Source of the DNA: Bacillota bacterium
GTDB taxonomy: Bacteria; Bacillota; Dehalobacteriia; UBA4068; UBA4997
DNA: 64,000 nucleotides
NCBI GenBank assembly: GCA_017397935.1
Contig: JAFQHN010000002.1
Coordinates: 90,654 to 154,653 of the forward strand
Direction: 5' to 3'
Part shown: one piece after another, positions 52,901 through 62,544 of the stretch
Numbering within the stretch: the stretch's first letter is position 1
How the letters are laid out: each line of letters starts with the position of its first letter
Notes under the pieces: model-generated
What the model was told of the DNA's origin: nothing
What the model saw: the letters and a program-made list of their open reading frames with translations, nothing else
The model's database searches: none
Position numbers and translations under genes: made by a program

Positions 52901-53856
52901 ACTGCATCCTCCATACTCTCAACTTCATTCAGCCGCTGCAAAACCGCAGGTAAACCGCCTGCCAGCTCCGCAAAAATCTGCCGCAGAGGCTTAATTTCTT
53001 TAAGCTGCCCGGCCACCTGTCCGGCCATCAAACTGCCCATTTGCACATCACCCTGCTGCACCGCGCGCCGCAGCGCCCCCAGAGTGTATTTTTCCAACTC
53101 AATCTTATCTGCCCCGGCCTTTTCCAGCCGCAGATACTCCCGGGCCATACTGTTCTTCAAAATCCGCACCGGAGAGCCCTTTATCCGCCCTGTTACCACG
53201 GTGCTGTTGTCTTTGGCCGCCAGCACGGCCTGCTTATAATTGGCGTGGATGGGGCACTCCTCGCTCACCAACAGGCAAGTGCCCAGCTGCACACCGCACG
53301 CCCCCAGGGCATAAGCCGCAGCCAACTGCCTGCTGTCGGCAATTCCGCCTGCCGCCACCACAGGTACATTTACCGCGTCCACCACCTGCGGCACCAGGGT
53401 CATCGTCGTCAGCTCACCCACATGGCCGCCGGCCTCGGTGCCCTCGGCAATCAGCAGATCCGCACCCTGCCGCACCAACCGCTGCGCCAAAGCCACGCCA
53501 GAGACCACCGGTATCACGGTGATCCCTGCTTCCTTCCACATCGGCAGATAAGCCGCCGGGCTGCCTGCCCCCGTAGTCACCACGCGCACACCCTCACGCA
53601 CCAGCAGCTCGGCCATCGCCGCCGTCTCCGGGTTCATCAGCATCAAATTAACGCCAAACGGTCGGTCGGTCAGGCTCTTGGCCCTCTTAATGTGCATTTC
53701 CAGCGTTTCGGCATTCATACCGCCGCTGCCAATCACGCCCAGCGCACCTGCATTGGACACCGCCGCCGCAAATTCACCGGTGGCAATGTTGGCCATGCCC
53801 CCTTGAATAAAAGGAAACTCCAACCCCAAAATCTGCCGCAAATCCAATTTGTCCAC
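52894..53856 (-). CDS. fabK: Enoyl-ACP reductase II FabK
   Basis: FMN- and NAD(P)H-dependent reductase for the last step of each fatty-acid elongation cycle, replacing FabI. It has 320 aa. Motifs are EFPFIQGGMANIATGEFAAAVSNAG, VVTTGAGSP, EGTEAGGHVG, AAGGIADSRQLAAAYALGA and GVQLGTCLLVSEEC. Placement between fabH and fabD matches the FabK operons of other Bacillota. Confidence 0.94.
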   Translation of the reverse strand: MDKLDLRQILGLEFPFIQGGMANIATGEFAAAVSNAGALGVIGSGGMNAETLEMHIKRAKSLTDRPFGVNLMLMNPETAAMAELLVREGVRVVTTGAGSPAAYLPMWKEAGITVIPVVSGVALAQRLVRQGADLLIAEGTEAGGHVGELTTMTLVPQVVDAVNVPVVAAGGIADSRQLAAAYALGACGVQLGTCLLVSEECPIHANYKQAVLAAKDNSTVVTGRIKGSPVRILKNSMAREYLRLEKAGADKIELEKYTLGALRRAVQQGDVQMGSLMAGQVAGQLKEIKPLRQIFAELAGGLPAVLQRLNEVESMEDAVC

Positions 53857-53929
53857 CCCCTACACTATTTTCCACAATTTATTTTCCACAATCTCGCCCG
53901 GAAGTATTAAATAATTTTTCACCATTACA

Positions 53930-54910
53930 TTACCATTCCAGCAGACAGGCGCTCCAGGTAAATCCTGCGCCAAAACCCACGCATATAAGACGCCTACCCG
54001 GTTTTAACAGGCCTTTTTCCCACATATCGTTCAGCGCCAGCGGTATGCTTGCTGATGATGTGTTGCCGTACCCCTCCAAATTAACAAAAAACTGCTCCGG
54101 ACGGGCTTTCAGCCGCTTCACCACATGATTTATAATGCGCCGGTTGGCCTGGTGGCAAACCACAAAGTCAATGTCAGACAGGTCCAGGCACGCCTGCTGC
54201 AAAAGCTGCCCAATGCACTGCGGTATAACCTCCACAGCAAAACGGAAAACCTCCTGCCCGTGCATATACACTGCGGGTCGGTGGCCGGCCAGCAAGCCAC
54301 TGCATCCCAACCAACCCTCGGCATCAGCACGGGAGCCACCCAGCCAATAAAACGGCCGGTCTGTTGTCAGCTGCAAAACCGCCGCACCTGCCCCATCACC
54401 AAAAAGCACACAAGTGCTGCGGTCATCAAAATCCAGCACCCGAGACACCGCTTCTGACCCAACCACCAAAGCATAAGGCCTGCTATCCGCCAGCAAAAGC
54501 TGCCGTGCGGTATGCAGGCCATAGAGAAATCCGGCGCAGGCGGCGTTCAAATCAAAGACGGTGACATCTTGTGCCAACCCCAGCCGGGTACGCAAACCGC
54601 AGGCCATTGAGGGAGAAAGCTGATCAGGCGTAAAGGTGGCCACGATGACCACGCCAATCTCCTGCGGCAAAATTTGTGCCCGTGCCATGGCCTGCTGGGC
54701 AGCGGCGGCCGCCAAATCCAGATTGCTCTCATCGGTGCAAAAGTGACGCGCACCAATACCGGTGCGGCTGACGATCCACTCATCCGAGGTGTCTACCCGC
54801 ATGGCCAGCTGGTCATTGGTTATGGGTTGGCCAGGGACCGCTGCGCCCACCGCCAGCAGGCGCAGCCCAACCGCCCCCGTTTGGGCTTTAATCTCTGCCA
54901 GATTCATCAT
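53930..54910 (-). CDS. fabH: 3-oxoacyl-ACP synthase III FabH
   Basis: Starts fatty-acid synthesis by joining acetyl-CoA (or a branched starter) to malonyl-ACP. It has 326 aa from ATG 54910, immediately after the acpP stop; the longer frame would run back into acpP. Catalytic residues: Cys125 in LNAACAGFLYG, His in VCHQANRRI, and Asn in GYGNTSSAS. The C-terminus is FGAGFTWSACLLEW. Confidence 0.95.
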   Translation of the reverse strand: MMNLAEIKAQTGAVGLRLLAVGAAVPGQPITNDQLAMRVDTSDEWIVSRTGIGARHFCTDESNLDLAAAAAQQAMARAQILPQEIGVVIVATFTPDQLSPSMACGLRTRLGLAQDVTVFDLNAACAGFLYGLHTARQLLLADSRPYALVVGSEAVSRVLDFDDRSTCVLFGDGAGAAVLQLTTDRPFYWLGGSRADAEGWLGCSGLLAGHRPAVYMHGQEVFRFAVEVIPQCIGQLLQQACLDLSDIDFVVCHQANRRIINHVVKRLKARPEQFFVNLEGYGNTSSASIPLALNDMWEKGLLKPGRRLICVGFGAGFTWSACLLEW

Positions 54911-54911
54911 C

Positions 54912-55145
54912 TCACTCGGCAGTTTTTTGGTCAACATAAGCCACAATGTCACCAACCGTCTTCATGGCGGCAATATCCTCGTCGGGGATGCTGATGCCGT
55001 AGGCGTCTTCCAGCGCCATGTTCAGCTCTACTGCGTCCAGAGAATCAGCGCCCAAATCACCGAAAACAGTAGCCTCGGCGGTAACCGCATCTTCATCCAC
55101 ACCCAAAGTGTCCACAATAATTTCCTTTACCTTATCAAAAGTCAT
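54912..55145 (-). CDS. acpP: Acyl carrier protein
   Basis: A 77-residue acidic carrier for growing acyl chains, modified by phosphopantetheine at the Ser of [12 protein letters not shown]. First gene of the fab operon; its ribosome site and start lie directly after the operator-like repeats. The stop codon is one base from the fabH start. Confidence 0.96.
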   Translation of the reverse strand: MTFDKVKEIIVDTLGVDEDAVTAEATVFGDLGADSLDAVELNMALEDAYGISIPDEDIAAMKTVGDIVAYVDQKTAE

Positions 55146-55187
55146 CTTAAAATACCTCTCTTCTCTAATTTTTGTTTTGCTGCAACA

Positions 55188-55233
55188 TTTAATTAAATAT
55201 TTTTACTTAAAATTTTTTAATTAAATATTTTTA
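55188..55233 (-). promoter_or_regulatory. Paired AT-rich repeats at the fab promoter (candidate operators)
   Basis: An 18-bp sequence, TTTAATTAAATATTTTTA, is present at 55188-55205 and again at 55216-55233, 28 bp apart. Each contains the palindrome TTTAATTAAA. They lie at and just after the predicted transcription start, where repressor binding would block initiation. Candidate sites for the MarR-type protein at the operon's end. Confidence 0.6.
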
Positions 55234-55236
55234 GGT

Positions 55237-55266
55237 AATATAACATAGATTCCGCCTTATTGTCAA
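55237..55266 (-). promoter_or_regulatory. Promoter of the fatty-acid synthesis operon
   Basis: Minus strand TTGACA (55261-55266), 18 bp, TATATT (55237-55242), upstream of acpP. Confidence 0.8.
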
Positions 55267-55330
55267 GCAAAATTAAGCAAAAAATAATCAAGTCATCAAT
55301 TTTCAACGGTTTTTTCTGCCAGAATAAAAC

Positions 55331-55371
55331 AAAAAAAACCACGGCAGACCGAAGATTCGGCACACCGTGGT
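55331..55371 (-). terminator. Rho-independent terminator of cysE
   Basis: Minus strand ACCACGG (55365-55371) pairs with CCGTGGT (55338-55344), with an inner CCGAA/TTCGG hairpin, followed by seven T. Confidence 0.9.
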
Positions 55372-55399
55372 AAAAAAACAATTTAATAATGAAAACAGA

Positions 55400-56098
55400 C
55401 TATTTTTCGGCAGGTTTTTGCTCGGTTTTTGGCTTGGGCAGCACCGGACATGCCCCCTGGCAGCGGCATATATGCAGCAGCTCCTCGGAGAGAGAGTCCA
55501 GTTTGCTTTGCAGTTGGTCGATCTCCTGCTGAATGGGGTCCGGCAAGCTGACCTGGTCCAGCTCCCAGCTGCGGTATTCCTGCTGATTATTGGCCGATGC
55601 AATAATGTTGCCGGGCACGCCAACCACCGTGGCATTGGGGGGAACCTCTTTCAGCACCACCGCGTTGCCGCCGATACGCGCGTTATCGCCCACCGTGAAC
55701 GGGCCGAGGATTTTGGCACCCGCGCCAACCAGCACATGATTGCCCAAGGTGGGGTGGCGCTTGCCCCTGTGTTTGCCGGTACCGCCCAGCGTGACACCGT
55801 GATATATGTTGCAGTAATCACCGATTTCAGCAGTCTCGCCGATGACAATGCCCATGCCGTGGTCTATGAACAGGCACTTGCCGATTGTGGCGCCGGGATG
55901 AATCTCAATACCGGTAAGAAAGCGGCTGAGCTGCGAAACACCGCGGGCCACAAAACGAAAACCGTGCGTGTGCAGCCAGTGGGCCAGCCGATGCCAGCGC
56001 ACCGCATGATAACCGGGGTACATAAAGAAAACCTGCCACGGCCCGGTGGCCGCAGGGTCTTGCAAGGCTATATATTTGGCGTCTTCCCAGAAACCCAT
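55400..56098 (-). CDS. cysE: Serine O-acetyltransferase
   Basis: Acetylates serine with acetyl-CoA, the first step of cysteine synthesis. It has 232 aa with a short N-terminal helical part, as in EpsC-type enzymes. The left-handed beta-helix repeats include IEIHPGATIGKCLFIDHGMG (active-site His and Asp), VIGETAEIGD, and GVTLGGTGKHRGKRHPTLG with GAGAKILGP. The C-terminal tail has a Cys-x-Cys and is lysine/proline-rich. Single-gene unit with its own promoter, leader hairpin and terminator. No T-box or cysteine riboswitch is seen. Confidence 0.95.
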   Translation of the reverse strand: MGFWEDAKYIALQDPAATGPWQVFFMYPGYHAVRWHRLAHWLHTHGFRFVARGVSQLSRFLTGIEIHPGATIGKCLFIDHGMGIVIGETAEIGDYCNIYHGVTLGGTGKHRGKRHPTLGNHVLVGAGAKILGPFTVGDNARIGGNAVVLKEVPPNATVVGVPGNIIASANNQQEYRSWELDQVSLPDPIQQEIDQLQSKLDSLSEELLHICRCQGACPVLPKPKTEQKPAEK

Positions 56099-56145
56099 AA
56101 GAAATTACCTGCCTTATTTATCAAAACTTAATTACCTTATTATAT

Positions 56146-56180
56146 GCGGCCGAAAAATGTCAGGTTTTGGCCGCTTTTTG
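56146..56180. promoter_or_regulatory. GC-rich hairpin in the cysE leader
   Basis: GCGGCC.AAAA and TTTTGGCCGC form a stem of about 10 bp. On the plus strand it is followed by TTTTT and looks like a terminator, but no plus-strand gene lies upstream. On the minus strand it sits in the 5' leader of cysE and has no T tract. Confidence 0.5.
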
Positions 56181-56198
56181 CTACAAAAAGATTATTAA

Positions 56199-56227
56199 AT
56201 TATAGCAGATTGCCGAGGGTTATGCAA
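56199..56227 (-). promoter_or_regulatory. Promoter of cysE
   Basis: Minus strand TTGCAT (56222-56227), 17 bp, TATAAT (56199-56204). It gives a leader of about 95 nt. I see no other feature between here and the groES promoter. Confidence 0.75.
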
Positions 56228-56368
56228 TCATAAAAAGGCCGGCGGACGAGAAAATTATATGCAGGAGAAAAATCAAGAAAAACACAGAAAATCAAAGCAA
56301 ACCATGGCAAAACCCAACTAAATTACCTGTTTTTGCAAATTTTTGCCAAAATTTTCTGCTTTTAGGGC

Positions 56369-56397
56369 TTGCGCTTAAAGGAATAATTATATATCAT
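56369..56397 (+). promoter_or_regulatory. Promoter of groESL
   Basis: TTGCGC (56369-56374), 17 bp, TATCAT (56392-56397). The CIRCE operator begins about 8 bp after the predicted start. Confidence 0.6.
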
Positions 56398-56411
56398 ATA
56401 GATGTTCGACA

Positions 56412-56438
56412 TTAGCACTCAAACAGGACGAGTGCTAA
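56412..56438 (+). promoter_or_regulatory. CIRCE operator (HrcA binding site)
   Basis: TTAGCACTC, nine-base spacer, GAGTGCTAA: an exact match to the CIRCE consensus. It implies HrcA repression of groESL with release on heat shock; hrcA itself is not in the window. Confidence 0.97.
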
Positions 56439-56497
56439 CAACAAACAGGATTAAAATTTTTATAATAAGCAAAAAGTTTTGTTAAGGAGGAACAATT

Positions 56498-56788
56498 ATG
56501 AACATCAGACCGATTGGTGAGCGTGTGGTTATCAAACCCTTGCAGAAAGAAGAAAAAACTATGAGCGGCATTTTGCTGCCTGACAGCGCCCAGGAAAAGC
56601 CGATTGAAGGCGACGTTGTGGCTGTTGGCCGCGGCCGCGTTGATGCAAACGGCAACCTCATTCCGCTGGAAGTAAAAGTTGGCGATAAGGTTGTTTTCGC
56701 TAAGTTTGTAGGCACCACCGTTAAGCAGGACGGCGTTGATTACCTGATCGTAAACGGCGAGCGCGACATTCTCTGCGTTGTAGAGTAA
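56498..56788 (+). CDS. groES: Co-chaperonin GroES
   Basis: Lid of the GroEL folding chamber. It has 96 aa. NIRPIGERVVIKPL start, the mobile loop KTMSGILLPDSAQEKP, and the final IVNGERDILCVVE. AAGGAGG lies upstream, and groEL follows after 54 nt. Confidence 0.97.
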   Translation: MNIRPIGERVVIKPLQKEEKTMSGILLPDSAQEKPIEGDVVAVGRGRVDANGNLIPLEVKVGDKVVFAKFVGTTVKQDGVDYLIVNGERDILCVVE

Positions 56789-56821
56789 TCTTATACTGCA
56801 AAAAATAATATTAAACACTAA

Positions 56822-58465
<1,644 letters not shown>

Positions 58466-58495
58466 TTAACACCTTGGTATTTTAAGGTAAATTTT

Positions 58496-58526
58496 AACCC
58501 CCGTCTGTGCAAGGCGGGGGTTTTTG
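58496..58526. terminator. Terminator after groEL
   Basis: AACCCCCG (58496-58503) pairs with CGGGGGTT (58515-58522), followed by a run of T on the plus strand. It may also serve the converging MmcQ-like gene. Confidence 0.85.
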
Positions 58527-58536
58527 TTATAGCTAA

Positions 58537-58917
58537 TTATTTTATATCTTTTTTATCGGCGGTGAGAGAAAAGCTAAGCTCTACCAGCTGCAATACTTCC
58601 TCGGTGGGCAGAGTACCATCCAGCAGCACCGTCAGCCAAAGCTTTTTGTTCATGTGATAAGCCGGGAAGCAACCGGCCATTTGCCGCAGAGAGCCGGAGA
58701 GCTCGGCGCCGCATTTTAGGTTGATAACAGCCACGCTGCCCTCGCCGCTTAAACCCAGCTTGCAGCGTGCGACGGGCATCAGCAGAGCATACCATTTGCG
58801 GCTGCCGGGGTGGCGCAGCACCAGATTATCGGGGTATTTAAGCCACGGGGTGTCCGGCCGATGCCCCCAGGTTTGTTCGGCATACTGCAAAATCTCCTGC
58901 GCTTGTCGGCTCAGCAT
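58537..58917 (-). CDS. MmcQ/YjbR-family protein
   Basis: A 126-residue single-domain protein of the CyaY-like MmcQ/YjbR fold (WLKYPDNLVLRHPGSRKWYALLMPV, NLKC, FPAYHMNKKLWLTVLLDG, ELSFSLT). Family members are annotated as DNA-binding on weak grounds; the true role is unknown. ATG 58917 has GGGAGGG upstream; the longer frame uses TTG. Third gene of the ubiA-radical SAM-mmcQ operon. Confidence 0.9.
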   Translation of the reverse strand: MLSRQAQEILQYAEQTWGHRPDTPWLKYPDNLVLRHPGSRKWYALLMPVARCKLGLSGEGSVAVINLKCGAELSGSLRQMAGCFPAYHMNKKLWLTVLLDGTLPTEEVLQLVELSFSLTADKKDIK

Positions 58918-58943
58918 AAGCAACCCTCCCCGTCATTTTCTCA

Positions 58944-59852
58944 TTATTTTTTAGCCGGCAGGCGCAATTTCAACCCGGCCAGAATGGTATCGGGCTTCAA
59001 TGTCATCACGCTGTGCATTTCACCGGCCATGCAGAAGCCGCACTCATCGCAGACACCGGCAGTACGGCCGGCGCACTCCGTCAAACGGGTGCCGTCAGCC
59101 AGAATAAAATTGGACACCCAACATTCCTTGGGGAAATCGTTGGTTTTCATCAATTTAAGGCCGGAGACGCTGTTCATAATCGGGTAGCCGCGTTTTTTAT
59201 AGTCGATAATGCGGTCGATGATCTGCACTCGCTGCTCCCACGGCAGGGCCATGTGCTCGGTGCCGGGATACGGGGTGTGGAAGTTGAGCGAAATCTGCTG
59301 AATAGCAGGATTTTGGGCGACATATTCAATAGTTTCCTCCACCGAGGCGGCATTCAGGCGGTTGATGGCCATATTGACGCTGAGGTTCGGCTGACCGGAG
59401 GCAGCAATATTCTTCTCCAAACGGGCAAAAGCGCCCTCCCCTCTGATCATATCGTGATATTTGCCCACGCCGTCCAGGCTGACCCAAATGCTGTCGGCTT
59501 GCAGGTTATCAATGGGCAGCTGGGCGTTGGTGGTAACGGTACAGGTATAAAAACCGATTTGCCGCGCCAGCGCCATAAGGGAGTTCAAATCGTGGCTGCC
59601 GTCACGCCAAATGGTCGGCTCACCGCCCTCAAAATCAATGAAGCGCGAGCCAAGGCCGTAGGCATAGAGCATCTCCTCTTTAAGCTGCTCATAGGTTTTG
59701 CTGATACCGCCGGCGTGCCCCCTCTCGGCACAATGCTTGCAGCGCAGATTACAGATATTGGACACAAAAAGTACCGTTTGCAGCGGCCGCTTCTGCCCCA
59801 AAATTCTGGCACGGAAGAACCACCACGGCATATATAATAACTGTTTAAGCAT
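58944..59852 (-). CDS. Radical SAM protein with a C-terminal cysteine cluster
   Basis: A 302-residue radical SAM enzyme. The [4Fe-4S] motif is CNLRCKHC (Cys34, 38, 41), with GGEPT at 76-80. Five more cysteines lie at 244, 260, 268, 271 and 274 (TECAGRTAGVCDECGFC), a SPASM/twitch-like cluster for auxiliary iron-sulphur binding. The first 20 residues are hydrophobic and basic and may associate with the membrane. It lies 24 nt downstream of a UbiA-type prenyltransferase gene, so a role in lipid or quinone-like chemistry is possible. Substrate unknown. Confidence 0.88.
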   Translation of the reverse strand: MLKQLLYMPWWFFRARILGQKRPLQTVLFVSNICNLRCKHCAERGHAGGISKTYEQLKEEMLYAYGLGSRFIDFEGGEPTIWRDGSHDLNSLMALARQIGFYTCTVTTNAQLPIDNLQADSIWVSLDGVGKYHDMIRGEGAFARLEKNIAASGQPNLSVNMAINRLNAASVEETIEYVAQNPAIQQISLNFHTPYPGTEHMALPWEQRVQIIDRIIDYKKRGYPIMNSVSGLKLMKTNDFPKECWVSNFILADGTRLTECAGRTAGVCDECGFCMAGEMHSVMTLKPDTILAGLKLRLPAKK

Positions 59853-59876
59853 AATTTCTCCTATATATTACAACAT

Positions 59877-60893
59877 TTATGACAACAGACTGGCCGCAAT
59901 ACAGCAAAGCCCGAAGGCGGTGGTCAAATTGCGGGATAAAAACCAGCGCAGCAGAAACCAATCCAAACCGGCCGCACAGTATTTGGGCCAATCCCCCATG
60001 GGGCCATACCAAGGCAGGCGGCGCGGGCGTACCTGCGGTTTTTGCAGAAAAAGCAGCATTGACCGGTACAGCGCCACGGCCAGCGGCAGCGCCAGCAAAA
60101 CCAGCAGCCAGATGGGCGCAAGCCAGCGGCATAATATCGCCAACAGAACCAACACAAACGGCCCAAAGGTGAACAGGGCGCAGGCACGGCGAAAGTTTTG
60201 TGGGGTTTTCAGCAGGGCAGCCAGCGTAAATTTGCCGGCATATAAATCAGCCTGTAAATCCAGCACGGAATGTGTGAATAAAATGTTGGTAACCAGCAGG
60301 CCCATGGCAACACCCAGTGCCAAGGCCGGTGCCGTAAATTGCCCGCAGGCGGCGATATAAACGCCGGCCACCAGCAGCGGGCCAAAAATAACGCCGATAA
60401 CGGCTTCTCCCAAGCCGCGATAACTGAGGCGCAGCGGGTCGCCGGAATAGGAAATACCCAGCAGCAGACCCAGCAAAGCCGGCCAGATAACGGCATTACC
60501 GCGGAACAGCCAAACCACACCGCCCAAACACACGGCCGCCGCACCAAAACCGATGCAGGCCATCAACAGCTCATCCACAGTAGCCTGCCCGGAGGTGAGA
60601 TATGGACATTTGGCGGTACGCGCCCGCATACCCTGCGCCGCCAGAGACTCCCGGAAGCCGGTCTTTAATTTGCGATAATCAAAATAATCATCAAAAAGAT
60701 TCAGGCTGAGATGAGCCAATGCCGCACCCAGCACAGCCAACAGGCCCAAAATCAGCGAGAAATCCGCCTGCCCGGCAGCAAGCGCCAGCGCCGTCAAGGC
60801 CGGCAGCAGACTTTGCGGCAAAGAAGCCGGACGCGCGTTTTTATACCAGAAGCGCAGCCGCTGCACCGCCGCATTAGTGTTGAAATTTTGCAT
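59877..60893 (-). CDS. UbiA/MenA-type prenyltransferase
   Basis: A 338-residue integral membrane protein with about eight to nine helices. The two aspartate motifs for Mg2+-prenyl diphosphate are NLFDDYFDY (residues 65-73) and DLQADLYAGKFTLAALL, the latter of MenA form. MenA attaches a polyprenyl chain to dihydroxynaphthoate for menaquinone, but no other men gene is in the window and UbiA proteins have many acceptors. First gene of the operon with the radical SAM and MmcQ-like genes. Confidence 0.88.
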   Translation of the reverse strand: MQNFNTNAAVQRLRFWYKNARPASLPQSLLPALTALALAAGQADFSLILGLLAVLGAALAHLSLNLFDDYFDYRKLKTGFRESLAAQGMRARTAKCPYLTSGQATVDELLMACIGFGAAAVCLGGVVWLFRGNAVIWPALLGLLLGISYSGDPLRLSYRGLGEAVIGVIFGPLLVAGVYIAACGQFTAPALALGVAMGLLVTNILFTHSVLDLQADLYAGKFTLAALLKTPQNFRRACALFTFGPFVLVLLAILCRWLAPIWLLVLLALPLAVALYRSMLLFLQKPQVRPRRLPWYGPMGDWPKYCAAGLDWFLLRWFLSRNLTTAFGLCCIAASLLS

Positions 60894-60949
60894 TATATAA
60901 CCTCATTCATATCATTAAAACGGGATGAATATGCGATAATTACTATCTT

Positions 60950-60978
60950 ATTATAATCTTATCTGCGCCGCCCGTCAA
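60950..60978 (-). promoter_or_regulatory. Promoter of the prenyltransferase-radical SAM operon
   Basis: Minus strand TTGACG (60973-60978), 17 bp, TATAAT (60950-60955). Confidence 0.8.
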
Positions 60979-61086
60979 GCAGAGAGAACACCACGCATGA
61001 CCGCCAAGAAATGCAAATAAATTGCAGAAAAGAAAACTCAGGCCGTTTAGCTGGGCCTAAACCAACAGAGAAACCGCCCGTAAAGC

Positions 61087-61115
61087 TTGATTTTTCCACC
61101 TGAATGTGGTATAAT
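61087..61115 (+). promoter_or_regulatory. Promoter of the M23 peptidase gene
   Basis: TTGATT (61087-61092), 17 bp, TATAAT (61110-61115). The leader of about 120 nt holds GGTTAT/ATAACC and, just before the ribosome site, a perfect 10-bp hairpin TGAATTTTGC/GCAAAATTCA (61184-61218). A DnaA-box-like TGTGAATAA is also present near 61139. Confidence 0.75.
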
Positions 61116-61241
61116 TACTCATAAGCCTGTGGTTATCTTGTGAATAACCGACGTTTTCACAGCTAATCACCGGCCCCCAAAGGTGAATTTTGCTAAATTT
61201 ATACACAAGCAAAATTCATCAGAAAACCAAAGGAGGCTTTT

Positions 61242-62456
61242 ATGGAAGAAATCAAATCTCCCAGAAAGACGGTAATGCTCTCCGGCGGTGTGTTAGTGGC
61301 ATTGGCCATGATTATGGCACTGGTTATGGCTTTCTCAGCCACGCCGGCCGGAATTATGGTTGACAATCGCCAAATCGCTGCCGTAAAAAGTGAGGCGCAA
61401 GCCGAAGCCGTCATCGCCGATTTTTTGGCTGAACAGAAAACACTGGCTGATAGTGAGGTTTACTTCGCTGAAAATGTAACTGTGGCTGCCGATATTAAGG
61501 CCGACACGGTTGTATCCTATGAGGAGGCAATGCAGCTTCTGGCCGAAGCCGCCACCCCGGTTACCGACGGCGCCGCCATTGTGGTGAACGGCAAACCCGT
61601 AGTTTATATGGGCTCGACCGAGCTGGCCAACAATGCACTGCAATATCTGAAACGCTCTTATTTGCCCAACGATTCAACAATGACTGTTTTGGACGCCAAG
61701 TTCGCCGAAGAAGTTATCGTTGAGCCTGCTGAGGCAAAAGTGGCCGAGCTTTGTGATTTGAATGAGGCGAAGCTGGCGTTAAAGGGCATTGACACCGGTG
61801 TTGCACCTATCAGCGTGATTGTGGTGCTGGAAAAAACCCGTACCGAGGAAGTTCCCTTCAAAACTGTTTATAAGAACAGCAACAAGCTGCGTTACGGCGT
61901 AACCGAGACCAAGCAGCAAGGCGTAAACGGCTCCCGTGAGGTGACCTTGCAGTTGGTGCAGACCAACGGCGTGGAAACTGCCCGCTATGAGATGAAATCC
62001 ACTACCCTGGTGGAAGCGGTGGACGCCATTGTAATGCAGGGCGCTCAGGTACAGACGAGTTCCCGTTCTACCACTTATGTAACTGAGGCCGGTATGATTT
62101 GGCCGACTACCGCCAAGCGCATCAGTTCTTATTATGGAACGCGCAGCCGCGGCTACCACACCGGTTTGGATATCGACGGTAACTCCGGTGATCCTGTCTG
62201 GGCAGCCAAGGATGGCACGGTTTTGGAGGCCGGTTACAACGGCAGTTATGGCAACGATATTGTTATCAGCCATGGCGATGGCCTGAAAACCCGCTATTCT
62301 CACTTGAAGAGTATTTCAGTTTCGGCCGGTGACAAAGTTACCATCGGTCAGCAAATCGGTACAGAGGGCTCGACCGGCAACAGCACCGGCGCTCATCTGC
62401 ACTTTGAGGTTATCGTGAACGGTGACAGTGTAAACCCGCTGAACTACATTAAATAA
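61242..62456 (+). CDS. Membrane-anchored G5-M23 cell-wall endopeptidase
   Basis: A 404-residue exported protein. One N-terminal membrane helix (about 12-33), an extended region, a G5 domain (about 196-270; EKTRTEEVPFKTVYKNSNKL), and a C-terminal LytM/M23 domain. Zinc ligands are His306 and Asp310 in HTGLDID and His387 in HLHFEV, with His385 catalytic, so it should be active. It cleaves peptidoglycan cross-bridges. AAAGGAGG lies upstream. It is the second predicted wall hydrolase in the window, after the prepilin-CHAP protein. Confidence 0.95.
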   Translation: MEEIKSPRKTVMLSGGVLVALAMIMALVMAFSATPAGIMVDNRQIAAVKSEAQAEAVIADFLAEQKTLADSEVYFAENVTVAADIKADTVVSYEEAMQLLAEAATPVTDGAAIVVNGKPVVYMGSTELANNALQYLKRSYLPNDSTMTVLDAKFAEEVIVEPAEAKVAELCDLNEAKLALKGIDTGVAPISVIVVLEKTRTEEVPFKTVYKNSNKLRYGVTETKQQGVNGSREVTLQLVQTNGVETARYEMKSTTLVEAVDAIVMQGAQVQTSSRSTTYVTEAGMIWPTTAKRISSYYGTRSRGYHTGLDIDGNSGDPVWAAKDGTVLEAGYNGSYGNDIVISHGDGLKTRYSHLKSISVSAGDKVTIGQQIGTEGSTGNSTGAHLHFEVIVNGDSVNPLNYIK

Positions 62457-62472
62457 GCCAAAATAAATTTTT

Positions 62473-62505
62473 AGAGGATATGCAAAATTGCATATCCTCT
62501 TTTTT
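62473..62505 (+). terminator. Rho-independent terminator of the M23 gene
   Basis: AGAGGATATGCAA (62473-62485) pairs exactly with TTGCATATCCTCT (62488-62500) and is followed by a T run. Confidence 0.92.
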
Positions 62506-62544
62506 GCATAAAAATCCTACTATTTTTACGGTGCAGCAAAGCCG

